Below are positions 1-7,103 of a stretch of DNA of 9,276 nt, piece by piece (position 1 is the first letter of the stretch; the number at the start of each line of letters is the position of its first letter). The notes below the pieces were generated by a model. That model worked only from the letters and a program-made list of their open reading frames with translations, was not told the origin of the DNA and searched no databases. A program made the translations under genes and the position numbers. The DNA comes from Candidatus Aminicenantota bacterium (GTDB lineage Bacteria > Acidobacteriota > Aminicenantia > Aminicenantales > Aminicenantaceae), in the NCBI GenBank assembly GCA_030633795.1, contig DAOWCB010000039.1, forward strand, positions 1 through 9,276, written 5' to 3'.

Positions 1-1445
1 AGTGGGAAATATACAAGACAAACATCACGGGCGTGGAGATCCCACAGCCCACCCATACCTATGCCTATATGCATGGTATGTTCGGCTACATGAACGATCA
101 GCAGCTTGCCATAGGAGAATCGACGATCGGGTGCCGCCGGGAGATGAGAAATCCCACACCGTCGGCTACCTTTGACATCACCTGGCTAACGCTTGTTGCC
201 ATGGAGCAATGCAAGACAGCCCGGGAAGCCATCAAATTCATGGGGACATTGGGTGAAAAGTACGGCTATGGCTACACCGACTCCGGAGAGATGCTGGCTG
301 TGGCTGATCCAACCGAAGTGTGGATCTTCGAGATCATGCCCGTAGGACCGCTGTGGACACCCAAAAGCGGAAAGCCCGGAGCTATCTGGTGCGCTCAGAG
401 GGTGCCGGATGACCATGTCAGCGTCTGTCCGAATGAATCCCGGATCGGAGAGATCGACCTGGACAATCCCGACTATTTTATGGCATCACCCAATGCCATC
501 TCATATGCCGTAGACAAGGGTTATTATGATCCTAACAGTGGCGAATCCTTCAACTGGAAAAAGGGCTACTCTCCTTCAGAAACGAGTGCAGCAAGCTCGA
601 AAGGATCCAGGGCTCGTTTATGGCGCTTTTTCGATCTGGTAGCACCCTCCCAGAAATTCAGTCCCGAGACTCCTAACATGGATCTACCGTTTTCGGTCAA
701 ACCGGAAAAGAAGCTTTCGGCAAAAGACGTTATGGATATGACACGGGACAAGTACGAAGGAACAGACTATAATCCGGCACGGGGACTACAGGGAGGACCT
801 TTCGCCAATCCCAACCGTCTTCCCTACGGATTTACTCTCGATGAGCAAACGTACAACACACCCAGGGTTATCGGGGTGAATCGGGCGGAATACGTGACTG
901 TAACCCAATGCCGAGACTGGTTGCCCCACCCGATCGGAGGGATCGTGTGGTTGGCCTTTGGGGCACAAGACACTTCCTGTTTTATGCCTCTGTATGCAGG
1001 GATCACCCGCATCCCCCACTCTTTCGAGATCGGCGACCACTGGGTGTTCAACCGGGAATCGGCCCGGTGGGCATTCGACTATGTGGATTTCCATACACAA
1101 CCGGTTTACTCTCATGCCATAAAGGATGTCCGTATGGCCCAAGAGGAATGGGAAGGGAAAGCTTTTGCGAGAGTGGACTCTACCGACAAAGTGGCCCTCG
1201 AGCTTTACAAGAAGGATCCGGCCGAAGCCATCGTGTACTTGACCGACTACAGCAACAACCTAGCCAATAATGTGGTTAATGCTTGGTGGAAGTTGGGAGA
1301 TGACCTGCTGGTGAAGTACAATAAACTGTGGATATACGATGCCAAGACACGTGAGAGGAACAGGTTGCAGTTTCCTGATTGGTACCTGAAAGAACTAGTC
1401 AAACACAATCAATTGAAGCCTGAAAAACCAAAAGAAAAAAGGTGA
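1..1445 (+). CDS. C69-family dipeptidase, 5' end cut by the window
   Basis: This is the C-terminal ~480 residues of a peptidase of family C69 (U34, PepD-like), an N-terminal-nucleophile hydrolase that cleaves dipeptides. The frame is open from base 3 to the first base of the window and the family pattern is already running there (IPQPTHTYAYMHGMFGYMNDQ, then QLAIGESTIG), so the GTG at 33 is not the true start. The missing N-terminus should hold the export signal and the catalytic cysteine, so activity cannot be judged. Other typical stretches are the HPIGGIVWLAFGAQDTSCF block around 930-985 and the long helical C-terminus ending in a lysine-rich tail. It ends in TGA 57 bases before the next gene, with no clear terminator between them, so the two are probably co-transcribed. 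Family assignment is confident. Substrate and cell location are inferred. Confidence 0.9.
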   Translation, partial: WEIYKTNITGVEIPQPTHTYAYMHGMFGYMNDQQLAIGESTIGCRREMRNPTPSATFDITWLTLVAMEQCKTAREAIKFMGTLGEKYGYGYTDSGEMLAVADPTEVWIFEIMPVGPLWTPKSGKPGAIWCAQRVPDDHVSVCPNESRIGEIDLDNPDYFMASPNAISYAVDKGYYDPNSGESFNWKKGYSPSETSAASSKGSRARLWRFFDLVAPSQKFSPETPNMDLPFSVKPEKKLSAKDVMDMTRDKYEGTDYNPARGLQGGPFANPNRLPYGFTLDEQTYNTPRVIGVNRAEYVTVTQCRDWLPHPIGGIVWLAFGAQDTSCFMPLYAGITRIPHSFEIGDHWVFNRESARWAFDYVDFHTQPVYSHAIKDVRMAQEEWEGKAFARVDSTDKVALELYKKDPAEAIVYLTDYSNNLANNVVNAWWKLGDDLLVKYNKLWIYDAKTRERNRLQFPDWYLKELVKHNQLKPEKPKEKR

Positions 1446-1502
1446 TTCAGACGCAAAAATGGATTAGAATAAAGAGGAATTTTTAGAAGGAGTAAGTTTA
1501 GG

Positions 1503-2174
1503 ATGAAAAATTTCAAACAAATAATTTTATTCCCTTTGGCTATCGGGCTCTTGTTCCTGGTATCGGTAGCGAATACGGCTGCCGCTGACATCCCAAAAAG
1601 CAGCCTGCCTGTGCTCACCACTTCTGCAGGACAAAGCGCGGATGTGGAAACACTGAATGTCATCTGTGAGGAAGCCGGTGTGAAATACGATTATTGCGAT
1701 GTGCCAACCATGGATCTTATCAAGGCAGGAGTGGGCCTAGCGGGCAAGGAATCCGGCCCGGGATTTCATGTCGAATTGAATACGGATCTAGCCGCATTTC
1801 CCAAAGGCACTCCCTACAAAACAATTATCTTCGCCATAGGCGCAAGCTTGAAGGGGATGGGAGCTTCTGGCTTGACGGTGAACGCGGAAGTCAAACGTCT
1901 CAGTGAGATCATCGAATACTGCAAACAGAACAAAATCTTCATCATTGCCATGCATGCCGCTGGGACATCCGGGAGAGGAGCACCTGGCAGCGACAACGAA
2001 AAGATGATTGATGCGGTGGCACCGTTTGCAGATTATATCATCATAGCCGCAGACAGCAACAAAGACGGGCGCTTTGACTCCATCGCTAAAGACAAAGGGA
2101 TCCCGATAACCCAAGTGGAATACGCCCTGGAGATCGTGGACATCCTCAAACAGGTCTTCGAACAAACCATGTAA
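1503..2174 (+). CDS. small exported protein of unknown function, DUF6305-like
   Basis: This 223-residue protein has an N-terminal signal peptide: positive residues K2 and K5, a hydrophobic core at about 7-23, and a likely cleavage after the alanines at 26-28. The mature part opens with PVLTTSAGQSAD (36-47), which I recognise from small exported proteins labelled DUF6305. Alternating hydrophobic strands and helices (KTIIFAIGAS, KIFIIAMHAAG, ADYIIIAADSN) suggest a Rossmann-like alpha/beta fold. A glycine-rich loop (GTSGRGAPGSDNEK) may bind a ligand. AGAAGGAG at 1485-1492 lies 10 bases before the ATG and fixes the start. It follows the C69 dipeptidase closely and may be translated from the same message. 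The biochemical role is unknown, the family name comes from memory of the motif, and the link to peptide breakdown rests only on position. Confidence 0.65.
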   Translation: MKNFKQIILFPLAIGLLFLVSVANTAAADIPKSSLPVLTTSAGQSADVETLNVICEEAGVKYDYCDVPTMDLIKAGVGLAGKESGPGFHVELNTDLAAFPKGTPYKTIIFAIGASLKGMGASGLTVNAEVKRLSEIIEYCKQNKIFIIAMHAAGTSGRGAPGSDNEKMIDAVAPFADYIIIAADSNKDGRFDSIAKDKGIPITQVEYALEIVDILKQVFEQTM

Positions 2175-2262
2175 GCTGATACGTCGGCCCGGCCCGCTCG
2201 CCTCCGGATGCCTTCCTCTTCAGCTTGCCTGGCTTTATAGCTTTATTATATATAGGGGATAA

Positions 2263-3183
2263 TTATTTAGGGGGAGTTTTTTTTTGGGCTTCGAGATAAA
2301 CCTTGGCGCGTGGGATGATTTCTTTGATTTTCGCTTCGATTTCTAGGTTTATCTGTTCCAAATCACGTACGACCATGCCATTTTTGTAGTCGATTTCCAG
2401 GGCTACAAGCACCTCATCCGAGCTAAGATGCATAGTCTTCAAGCTTAAAATCTCATCTACCTCTTCGAATGACCTGACAATTTTTAAGATTTTTCTTCTT
2501 CTATAGGGAGTAACGGCTTCGCCGACCAGCAGCATCCTTGTTTCATAAGCCAAAAACAAGGCGAAAACCATGAGCATGGCTCCAATAACGATCGAGGCAA
2601 TGGCATCGATAATCAAGATATGGGTAAAATGAACAATAGTGATCGCCACTCCTGCAATCAAAACACCTGAGATGGCCAAGGTATCCTCGACAAACACGGT
2701 GAGGTTAGTGGGATTCTTGCTTCTCCGTAGAGTCTCCAAAAAACTCCCGTGTTCTTCTCTCCGCATCTCTTCCTTAATATTCAAAACGGCAATCCTGAGG
2801 GCAAGGCCTTCGAATATTATGGCAATAGCAATGGCCATGTAAATCAATCCGATATGCTTTATCGGTTCGGGATGACGGAATTTATGGTAACCCTCGATGA
2901 TGGATAAGGTTCCAGCGATTCCAAACAGGATCATGGCCACGATAAAGGACCAGAAAAACTGTTCCTTTCCGTGTCCGAAAGGGTGTTCTTTGTCAGCAGG
3001 CTTTTTGCTGGCCTTCAATCCATAAAGGAGTAAAACCTGATTGAATGTATCTGAGACCGAATGATAGGCTTCGGCAAGCATCGAGGAAGAACCGCTGAAT
3101 AATGCTGCGACAAACTTGAAGATGGCAATCCCCATGTTTCCGAATAGGGCGGCTAAAACGGCCTTTTTGCTTTGATGATGCAA
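2263..3183 (-). CDS. cation diffusion facilitator (CDF) metal transporter
   Basis: This 306-residue inner-membrane protein of the CDF family exports divalent metals such as Zn, Fe or Mn, usually against protons. About six hydrophobic segments are visible, followed by a ~90-residue soluble C-terminal domain (from about 223) of the ferredoxin-like type that helps CDF dimers sense metal. H41-S-V-S-D45 in TM2 is the expected metal-site pair. HPFGHGKEQFFWSF (67-80) resembles the SLC30A9-like branch. In TM5 the place where YiiP has HxxxD reads V163-F-V-E166-D167, so the site is altered. The start is TTG at 3183, supported by AAGGA (complement of 3192-3196) 8 bases upstream and an in-frame stop just beyond it. 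The gene is convergent with the DUF6305-like gene and divergent from the lyase-like gene. The family is certain; the metal is not. Confidence 0.95.
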   Translation of the reverse strand: MHHQSKKAVLAALFGNMGIAIFKFVAALFSGSSSMLAEAYHSVSDTFNQVLLLYGLKASKKPADKEHPFGHGKEQFFWSFIVAMILFGIAGTLSIIEGYHKFRHPEPIKHIGLIYMAIAIAIIFEGLALRIAVLNIKEEMRREEHGSFLETLRRSKNPTNLTVFVEDTLAISGVLIAGVAITIVHFTHILIIDAIASIVIGAMLMVFALFLAYETRMLLVGEAVTPYRRRKILKIVRSFEEVDEILSLKTMHLSSDEVLVALEIDYKNGMVVRDLEQINLEIEAKIKEIIPRAKVYLEAQKKTPPK

Positions 3184-3506
3184 CTTCTAATTCCTTAAAG
3201 TTCCAAATTTGTGACTTTCATGGCAAACCTTTTATCTTAGATATCGGATATTTGTTTATATGATAAACCAAAACCATCCCTAATGGGAATGAAAAGAAAA
3301 CTTGTCGTTTGGATATTAATCCCTTATTTAGTATCATAAGCTATTGAAAATGTTAACCAATGGAAAATTTAGGATAAAGTCCGAGTTAAAGGCAAAAGTT
3401 ATCGGGTTGATCACCGAGCAGGATATATAGCGGATTAGACGATTGTCTGGCAATTAATTTTAGCTTTGCAGGAAATGGCATAGGAGCATCATATGGGAAA
3501 ACCAAG
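3184..3506. other. AT-rich divergent intergenic region
   Basis: This 323-base spacer lies between the divergent CDF and lyase-like genes and should hold promoters for both. It contains two short palindromes near the CDF side (separate entry), two very short + strand ORFs (3283-3339, 18 codons; 3350-3430, 26 codons) without Shine-Dalgarno sequences, and a 7-codon ORF at 3493-3516 that overlaps the lyase start. The best + strand promoter candidate I found is TTGGAT (3309-3314), 17 bases, TATCAT (3332-3337), which is only a moderate match. I found no convincing promoter for the CDF gene and no RNA gene. Confidence 0.6.
3241..3268. promoter_or_regulatory. paired palindromes upstream of the CDF gene, candidate operator
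   Basis: ATATC-G-GATAT (3241-3251) is followed two bases later by GTTTAT-ATG-ATAAAC (3254-3268). Both are perfect inverted repeats, with 5-bp and 6-bp arms. They lie 58-85 bases upstream of the CDF start codon, a plausible place for a metalloregulator to bind. In AT-rich DNA such short palindromes can arise by chance, and the motif does not match a regulator box I can name. Confidence 0.3.
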
Positions 3507-3516
3507 ATGTTATTAA
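3493..3516 (+). CDS. possible 7-codon leader ORF overlapping the lyase start
   Basis: ATG at 3493 reads MGKPRCY and stops at TAA 3514-3516. TAGGAG (3481-3486) lies 6 bases upstream, a better Shine-Dalgarno placement than that of the lyase ATG at 3507, which sits inside this ORF in another frame. Ribosomes ending at 3516 could re-initiate a few bases back, which would couple the two. A chance ORF of this length is quite possible. Confidence 0.3.
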   Translation: MGKPRCY

Positions 3517-5840
3517 ACAGGTCCATTTTGAGGTTAATTTCCTTTTTCATTTTTTTAGGCATATTTATTCACCCGATCCAGCTCCAGGGATTCTCCCAAG
3601 AAGCCGTGCCACGATCCCAATATTTGGATTATGCACGGAAGGCCGCCGATTACACCTGGAAAAATTATGATCACGTAATTCAGCGCTGGAAAGAGGGATT
3701 CGATCCTGAAAATGTATTCGGCTATCGTCCTCCCGGCGGTTTGCTGGAGATGGCTGTCATCTATGCCTACCTGTATAAGCAAGAAAAAAAGCCGGAATAT
3801 GCCACACGTTCCAAAAAAATACTACTCACCTATGCCGACTACCGATCCGCTTATCCCGAATGGGCAAGGAAGAAGCGCCCGGATTATGAGGAGGGTATTC
3901 CGATGCTCCCGGATTTTTTTACGGTGATGCGGTTCCTCAGGGCCTATGACATCCTGAAGACAGCCGGTGTTTTAAGCCCAGAAGAAAATCACAAAATCCA
4001 GGGAGACATCACTGATAGCATGGAGTATGTCCTCCGAACCCAGGAGTGGGGTCCGATGAACCGCACAGCGCTCCGGGCTGAATCTCTGGCATGGGCTGTG
4101 CGGGCACTCCCCGACCATCCGGACACAAATAAATGGGAAATGCAACGCAAAGCCCTGGGAGACGACAACTGGGGAAACTGGCAGATCGAAGATGCCACCA
4201 TCTACCATGGTGTCTGGCTATATGCTATGTTGGGGTATGCGGACGCTATGGGCAAGCTGGATGAGCTTCTTGACACACCCGAAATGTATTATTACACCCA
4301 TTATTTCCTCCATTTGATGTGCCCGGCAGGCATGGTTCCCGATTTCGGGGATGCCAATTGGATGGCCAACTTACCGCGCTTCCTAGTATTTTTCGAAGCA
4401 GCTGCCAATCATTTTAAGGATCCCCAGCTCAAATGGGCTGCCACCACGATTGCACGTAAATTCGTCGATTTCAACGATCCCAAAAATATCGGCCTCGCCT
4501 ACAATTTTTTGGACTGCTATCTCTGGGGCGGAGACGGCATCCCTGTTCAGAAGCCCGAATCCCTGTCCAAAGAGGTTATGGAGGATGTCCAAGGGAAAAA
4601 AATCGTATTTCGAAACGGCTGGGATCCCCTTTCAACATATCTCCTTTTGAACTACAGGGACGAGGGAGACGGTGGATTGAACTTTCGGGATTATTTGCGA
4701 GATACGATCCCGGTGGAAGAAGAAAAGATGACCCACGGTCACGCAGACGAAAACAGCATTGTCTTGCTGATGTCCGGGGGTTCGGTCCTACTCCATGATG
4801 GAGGGTACCGCGATTATATGCCCAGCGGGCCCTATGGTGCTTATCGGCAGGATTATTTCCACAACCGGCTGTGTGTGAGGCCGGGAAAAATCTGGATGGG
4901 ACAGAAGCAGGGAGAATTCCGGTATAGCATAAGGGATGCCGTTCAAGGACAAAGCATTCTCGATTTCCTGCACAATGCCGGCTCCTACCGCAAGATTCGC
5001 ACACAAAAAGTGGACTTTTTGAATCTGGAAGATTTCGACTACAGCCGCACGCGGCTCACAGACGACAGCATGGGTTATGAGTGGGACCGTGTCATCGTAT
5101 ATGTCAAGAATCCTGAGCTTTATGTCGTGTTCGACATCTTCAAATCGCACAAGGAGGAATATTTCACTCTGGCGAATCTATGGCACACGCGCAAAATTCT
5201 CGCCCAAGGGGAACACTGGTACGACACAGTGTATGACAAGATCCAAAACCAAAATCTTTCTACAGAAAAAAACCTGCTGATCCTGTTTCCGGCAACCCAT
5301 TTCAGATTGGAAGGAACAGAGCTGGAAAAACGCCACTACCAAGAAGAAATCCTGATCCATCAGACAACAGCCCAACACTTCGAACTGGGCGAAACCGTGG
5401 GTTTTATTACCGTGCTCGTCCCCCACTCCAAAGACGAGTCCCCCACCAGATGGCTGAATAAGATCCGTGCCATCCAGACTAAACCCGATCGGGCAGGCCT
5501 TGGTGTGGAAATAGACTCAGGAGATCGCCAGGTTATAATCGGGGTAAAAAACGATCTGCGTATGGATATGACAAGAGATTGGCGTCGCCCCCGCTACACC
5601 TACAAGGCAGGAAAAATCGAATTTGGCGAATTCGAAACCAACGGGGATTTTTTGTTTGCCTCATTAAAGGGATCAAAACTTGCCTTCACCATTGTCAACC
5701 TGACCAAGGCTTTCTTCAAGGATAAACCATTATTCGAGGCCAAATCCTCCTATTATGGGTTGGCCTATGATGCCAGTCCGGATAAGGGAGGGCTTGGTAA
5801 ACTCCGGTATTGGAAAGACGAAGTGAACATAAACAGGTAA
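3507..5840 (+). CDS. exported heparinase II/III- or alginate-lyase-like protein
   Basis: This 777-residue exported protein is probably a polysaccharide lyase cutting uronic-acid glycans by beta-elimination. A signal peptide covers about 1-30 (R5 and R9, a hydrophobic core, then LQGFSQ). Residues ~35-380 are helical and rich in W, Y and repeated helix pairs, as in the alpha-toroid of alginate and heparin lyases. Residues ~385-770 look like the beta-sandwich heparinase II/III-like domain and begin with THGHADENS (409-417), matching the conserved HGHAD block, followed by a glycine-rich turn and YFHNRLCVRPG. N185 (in PMNRTALRAES) and Y233-H234 (in ATIYHGVW) are my best candidates for the catalytic N/Y/H set of this fold; this is inference. 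The start ATG has only a weak GGGA eight bases upstream, whereas a better TAGGAG (3481-3486) serves an overlapping 7-codon ORF. No transporter, sulfatase or SusCD gene is adjacent, so the substrate is unknown. Confidence 0.75.
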   Translation: MLLNRSILRLISFFIFLGIFIHPIQLQGFSQEAVPRSQYLDYARKAADYTWKNYDHVIQRWKEGFDPENVFGYRPPGGLLEMAVIYAYLYKQEKKPEYATRSKKILLTYADYRSAYPEWARKKRPDYEEGIPMLPDFFTVMRFLRAYDILKTAGVLSPEENHKIQGDITDSMEYVLRTQEWGPMNRTALRAESLAWAVRALPDHPDTNKWEMQRKALGDDNWGNWQIEDATIYHGVWLYAMLGYADAMGKLDELLDTPEMYYYTHYFLHLMCPAGMVPDFGDANWMANLPRFLVFFEAAANHFKDPQLKWAATTIARKFVDFNDPKNIGLAYNFLDCYLWGGDGIPVQKPESLSKEVMEDVQGKKIVFRNGWDPLSTYLLLNYRDEGDGGLNFRDYLRDTIPVEEEKMTHGHADENSIVLLMSGGSVLLHDGGYRDYMPSGPYGAYRQDYFHNRLCVRPGKIWMGQKQGEFRYSIRDAVQGQSILDFLHNAGSYRKIRTQKVDFLNLEDFDYSRTRLTDDSMGYEWDRVIVYVKNPELYVVFDIFKSHKEEYFTLANLWHTRKILAQGEHWYDTVYDKIQNQNLSTEKNLLILFPATHFRLEGTELEKRHYQEEILIHQTTAQHFELGETVGFITVLVPHSKDESPTRWLNKIRAIQTKPDRAGLGVEIDSGDRQVIIGVKNDLRMDMTRDWRRPRYTYKAGKIEFGEFETNGDFLFASLKGSKLAFTIVNLTKAFFKDKPLFEAKSSYYGLAYDASPDKGGLGKLRYWKDEVNINR

Positions 5841-5890
5841 GCATTTTTCCCATCAGGCATACCTAATGATAAAATAACATCGCAAACCTC

Positions 5891-5919
5891 TTGACAAATC
5901 AATAAATTTAGATTATTCT
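5891..5919 (+). promoter_or_regulatory. sigma70-like promoter of the AbrB-arsM operon
   Basis: TTGACA (5891-5896) is a perfect -35 box. A 17-base spacer leads to TATTCT (5914-5919), four of six matches to the -10 consensus. Transcription would start near 5926, giving a leader of about 35 bases before the ATG at 5962. The promoter lies in the 121-base gap after the lyase-like gene, so the arsenic genes are probably transcribed separately from it. Confidence 0.75.
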
Positions 5920-5931
5920 GATTATATTGAT
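5898..5931. promoter_or_regulatory. inverted repeat over the arsM-operon promoter, candidate operator
   Basis: ATCAATA (5898-5904) and TATTGAT (5925-5931) are perfect 7-bp inverted repeats 20 bases apart, centred on the start of the -10 box. Between them GATTAT occurs twice (5911-5916 and 5920-5925). A dimeric repressor bound here would block RNA polymerase. ArsR-family operators often contain ATCAA/TTGAT-type half-sites, but no arsR gene is in the window, so the binding protein could equally be the AbrB-type product of this operon. Confidence 0.45.
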
Positions 5932-5961
5932 ATTTCAGAATTTTCAAACTGGAGGTTTTAT

Positions 5962-6252
5962 ATGGCTCGAGACGATAAATCCCAATCCTATTGTAGCTCC
6001 ACAGGAAAAGACTTGGGATGCTGTGCAGTCGAATCTGTGGTCAGCATCGATGACCGAGGACAAATGGTCCTTCCCAAGGAGATTAGAGAAAAGGCGCATA
6101 TCTGTCCAGGGGATAAACTGGTTATAATCACGATGGAGAAGGATGGCAAGTTTTGTTGTCTGTCTTTGATCAAAGCACAGGATTTCGAAGTGATGGTCAA
6201 AAACCTGCTATCTCCGATGTTGACAGATCTTCAGTCGAAGGGGAAATCCTGA
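5962..6252 (+). CDS. AbrB/SpoVT-type, HgcAB-associated-like cysteine-rich protein
   Basis: This 96-residue protein has a swapped-hairpin AbrB/MazE DNA-binding core at about 24-60. VESVVSIDDRGQMVLPKEIR (23-42) is the classic AbrB signature and is followed by PGDKLVII. The flanks carry six cysteines: C11, C20-C21, C48 and C65-C66. This combination matches the small proteins annotated as HgcAB-associated, named for occurring near the mercury-methylation genes hgcAB but often found next to arsM; here only arsM is present. GGAGG at 5951-5955, 6 bases before the ATG, fixes the start. The stop TGA shares its A with the arsM ATG, so the two are translationally coupled. A likely role is a thiol-based metal or metalloid sensor regulating its own operon, but DNA binding and ligand binding are inferred from the family and the cysteines, not shown. 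Confidence 0.82.
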   Translation: MARDDKSQSYCSSTGKDLGCCAVESVVSIDDRGQMVLPKEIREKAHICPGDKLVIITMEKDGKFCCLSLIKAQDFEVMVKNLLSPMLTDLQSKGKS

Positions 6253-7103
6253 TGAAAGATAAAATAAAATTAAGCGACAAAAAAATTAAGGGTATCGTGC
6301 AGGAGCGTTATTCACAGATCGCCAAGCAAAACAGTTCCTGTTGTGCAAAAAGCGAATCATGCTGCGGTTCGTCAGGCATGGCCGAACAAATCGGAAAAGT
6401 CATTGGGTATGGCGAAGAGGAATTACAATCCGTTCCGGAGAATGCCAACCTCGGCCTTGGGTGTGGCAATCCGGTCGCGTTGGCATCCCTTAGAGAAGGA
6501 GAAATTGTCCTCGATCTGGGCGCAGGCGCGGGTTTTGACTGCTTTCTTGCCGCCAAAAGAGTCGGCGATAAAGGAAAAGTGATCGGCATAGACATGACAA
6601 AGGAAATGGTTGAGAAAGCAAATGAAAATGCCAGAAAAGGACAGTATGATAACGTGGAGTTCAGGCTCGGAGAGATCGAGAATTTGCCACTGGAGGCGGA
6701 GTCTGTGGATGTGATAATCTCCAACTGTGTGATAAATCTTTCGCCGGATAAAAGGAAGGTTTTCCAAGAGGCGCTTAGGGTGCTCAAACCCGGCGGAAGA
6801 ATTATGATCTCGGACATAGTCCTTTTGAAGAAACTTCCCGAATCCATAAAAGAATCCGTCCAAGCCTATACAGGGTGCATTGCCGGAGCCATGAAGAGAG
6901 ACGATTACCTCGATCTAATTAAAAAATCGGGATTTCAGGAGCTTGATGTACAAGGGGAAGAATATTTCTCGCTCGGACTGGAATCCGAGGATGCATTGGC
7001 AAAAGCCTTAGCCCTGGAAGCAGGGATTTCGATCGAGCAGCTCACTGAGCTGGCCCGTTCTGTGTTGAGTATCAAAATAGGCGCAATTAAGCCAAAAAAA
7101 TAA
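6252..7103 (+). CDS. arsM: arsenite S-adenosylmethionine methyltransferase
   Basis: This 283-residue class I SAM-dependent enzyme methylates As(III) to methylated arsenicals in the cytoplasm. Motif I DLGAGAGFDC (88-97), D114 after a beta strand (GKVIGIDM, acidic ribose ligand) and LKPGGRIMISD (178-188) define the methyltransferase fold. The arsenite-binding cysteines expected in ArsM are visible: C71 in LGLGCGNP, C159 in ISNCVINLSPDKRKVF and C209 in YTGCIAGA. An N-terminal cysteine-rich segment, C30-C31 and C37-C38 with CCG, precedes the fold. I chose the ATG at 6252 because it overlaps the upstream stop codon (TGATG), has AAGGGG (6238-6243) 8 bases upstream, and removes an out-of-family N-terminal extension. 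Expression should follow the promoter at 5891. The family call is very secure. The main products (mono-, di- or trimethyl) cannot be read from the sequence. Confidence 0.94.
   Translation: MKDKIKLSDKKIKGIVQERYSQIAKQNSSCCAKSESCCGSSGMAEQIGKVIGYGEEELQSVPENANLGLGCGNPVALASLREGEIVLDLGAGAGFDCFLAAKRVGDKGKVIGIDMTKEMVEKANENARKGQYDNVEFRLGEIENLPLEAESVDVIISNCVINLSPDKRKVFQEALRVLKPGGRIMISDIVLLKKLPESIKESVQAYTGCIAGAMKRDDYLDLIKKSGFQELDVQGEEYFSLGLESEDALAKALALEAGISIEQLTELARSVLSIKIGAIKPKK

Noticed and set aside
786..1142. 118-residue minus-strand ORF inside the C69 dipeptidase
   Set aside because: It is a shadow of a strongly conserved plus-strand gene, with no ribosome site and no recognisable domain.
5851..5868. 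Hairpin CATCAGG-CATA-CCTAATG after the lyase-like gene as an intrinsic terminator
   Set aside because: The 7-bp stem has one mismatch and no T-run follows it on the plus strand, so it does not look like a Rho-independent terminator.
6153..6251. Longer arsM reading frame starting at 6153
   Set aside because: The extra 33 codons lie entirely inside the AbrB-type gene, do not look like ArsM, and the ATG at 6252 has a proper Shine-Dalgarno and TGATG coupling.
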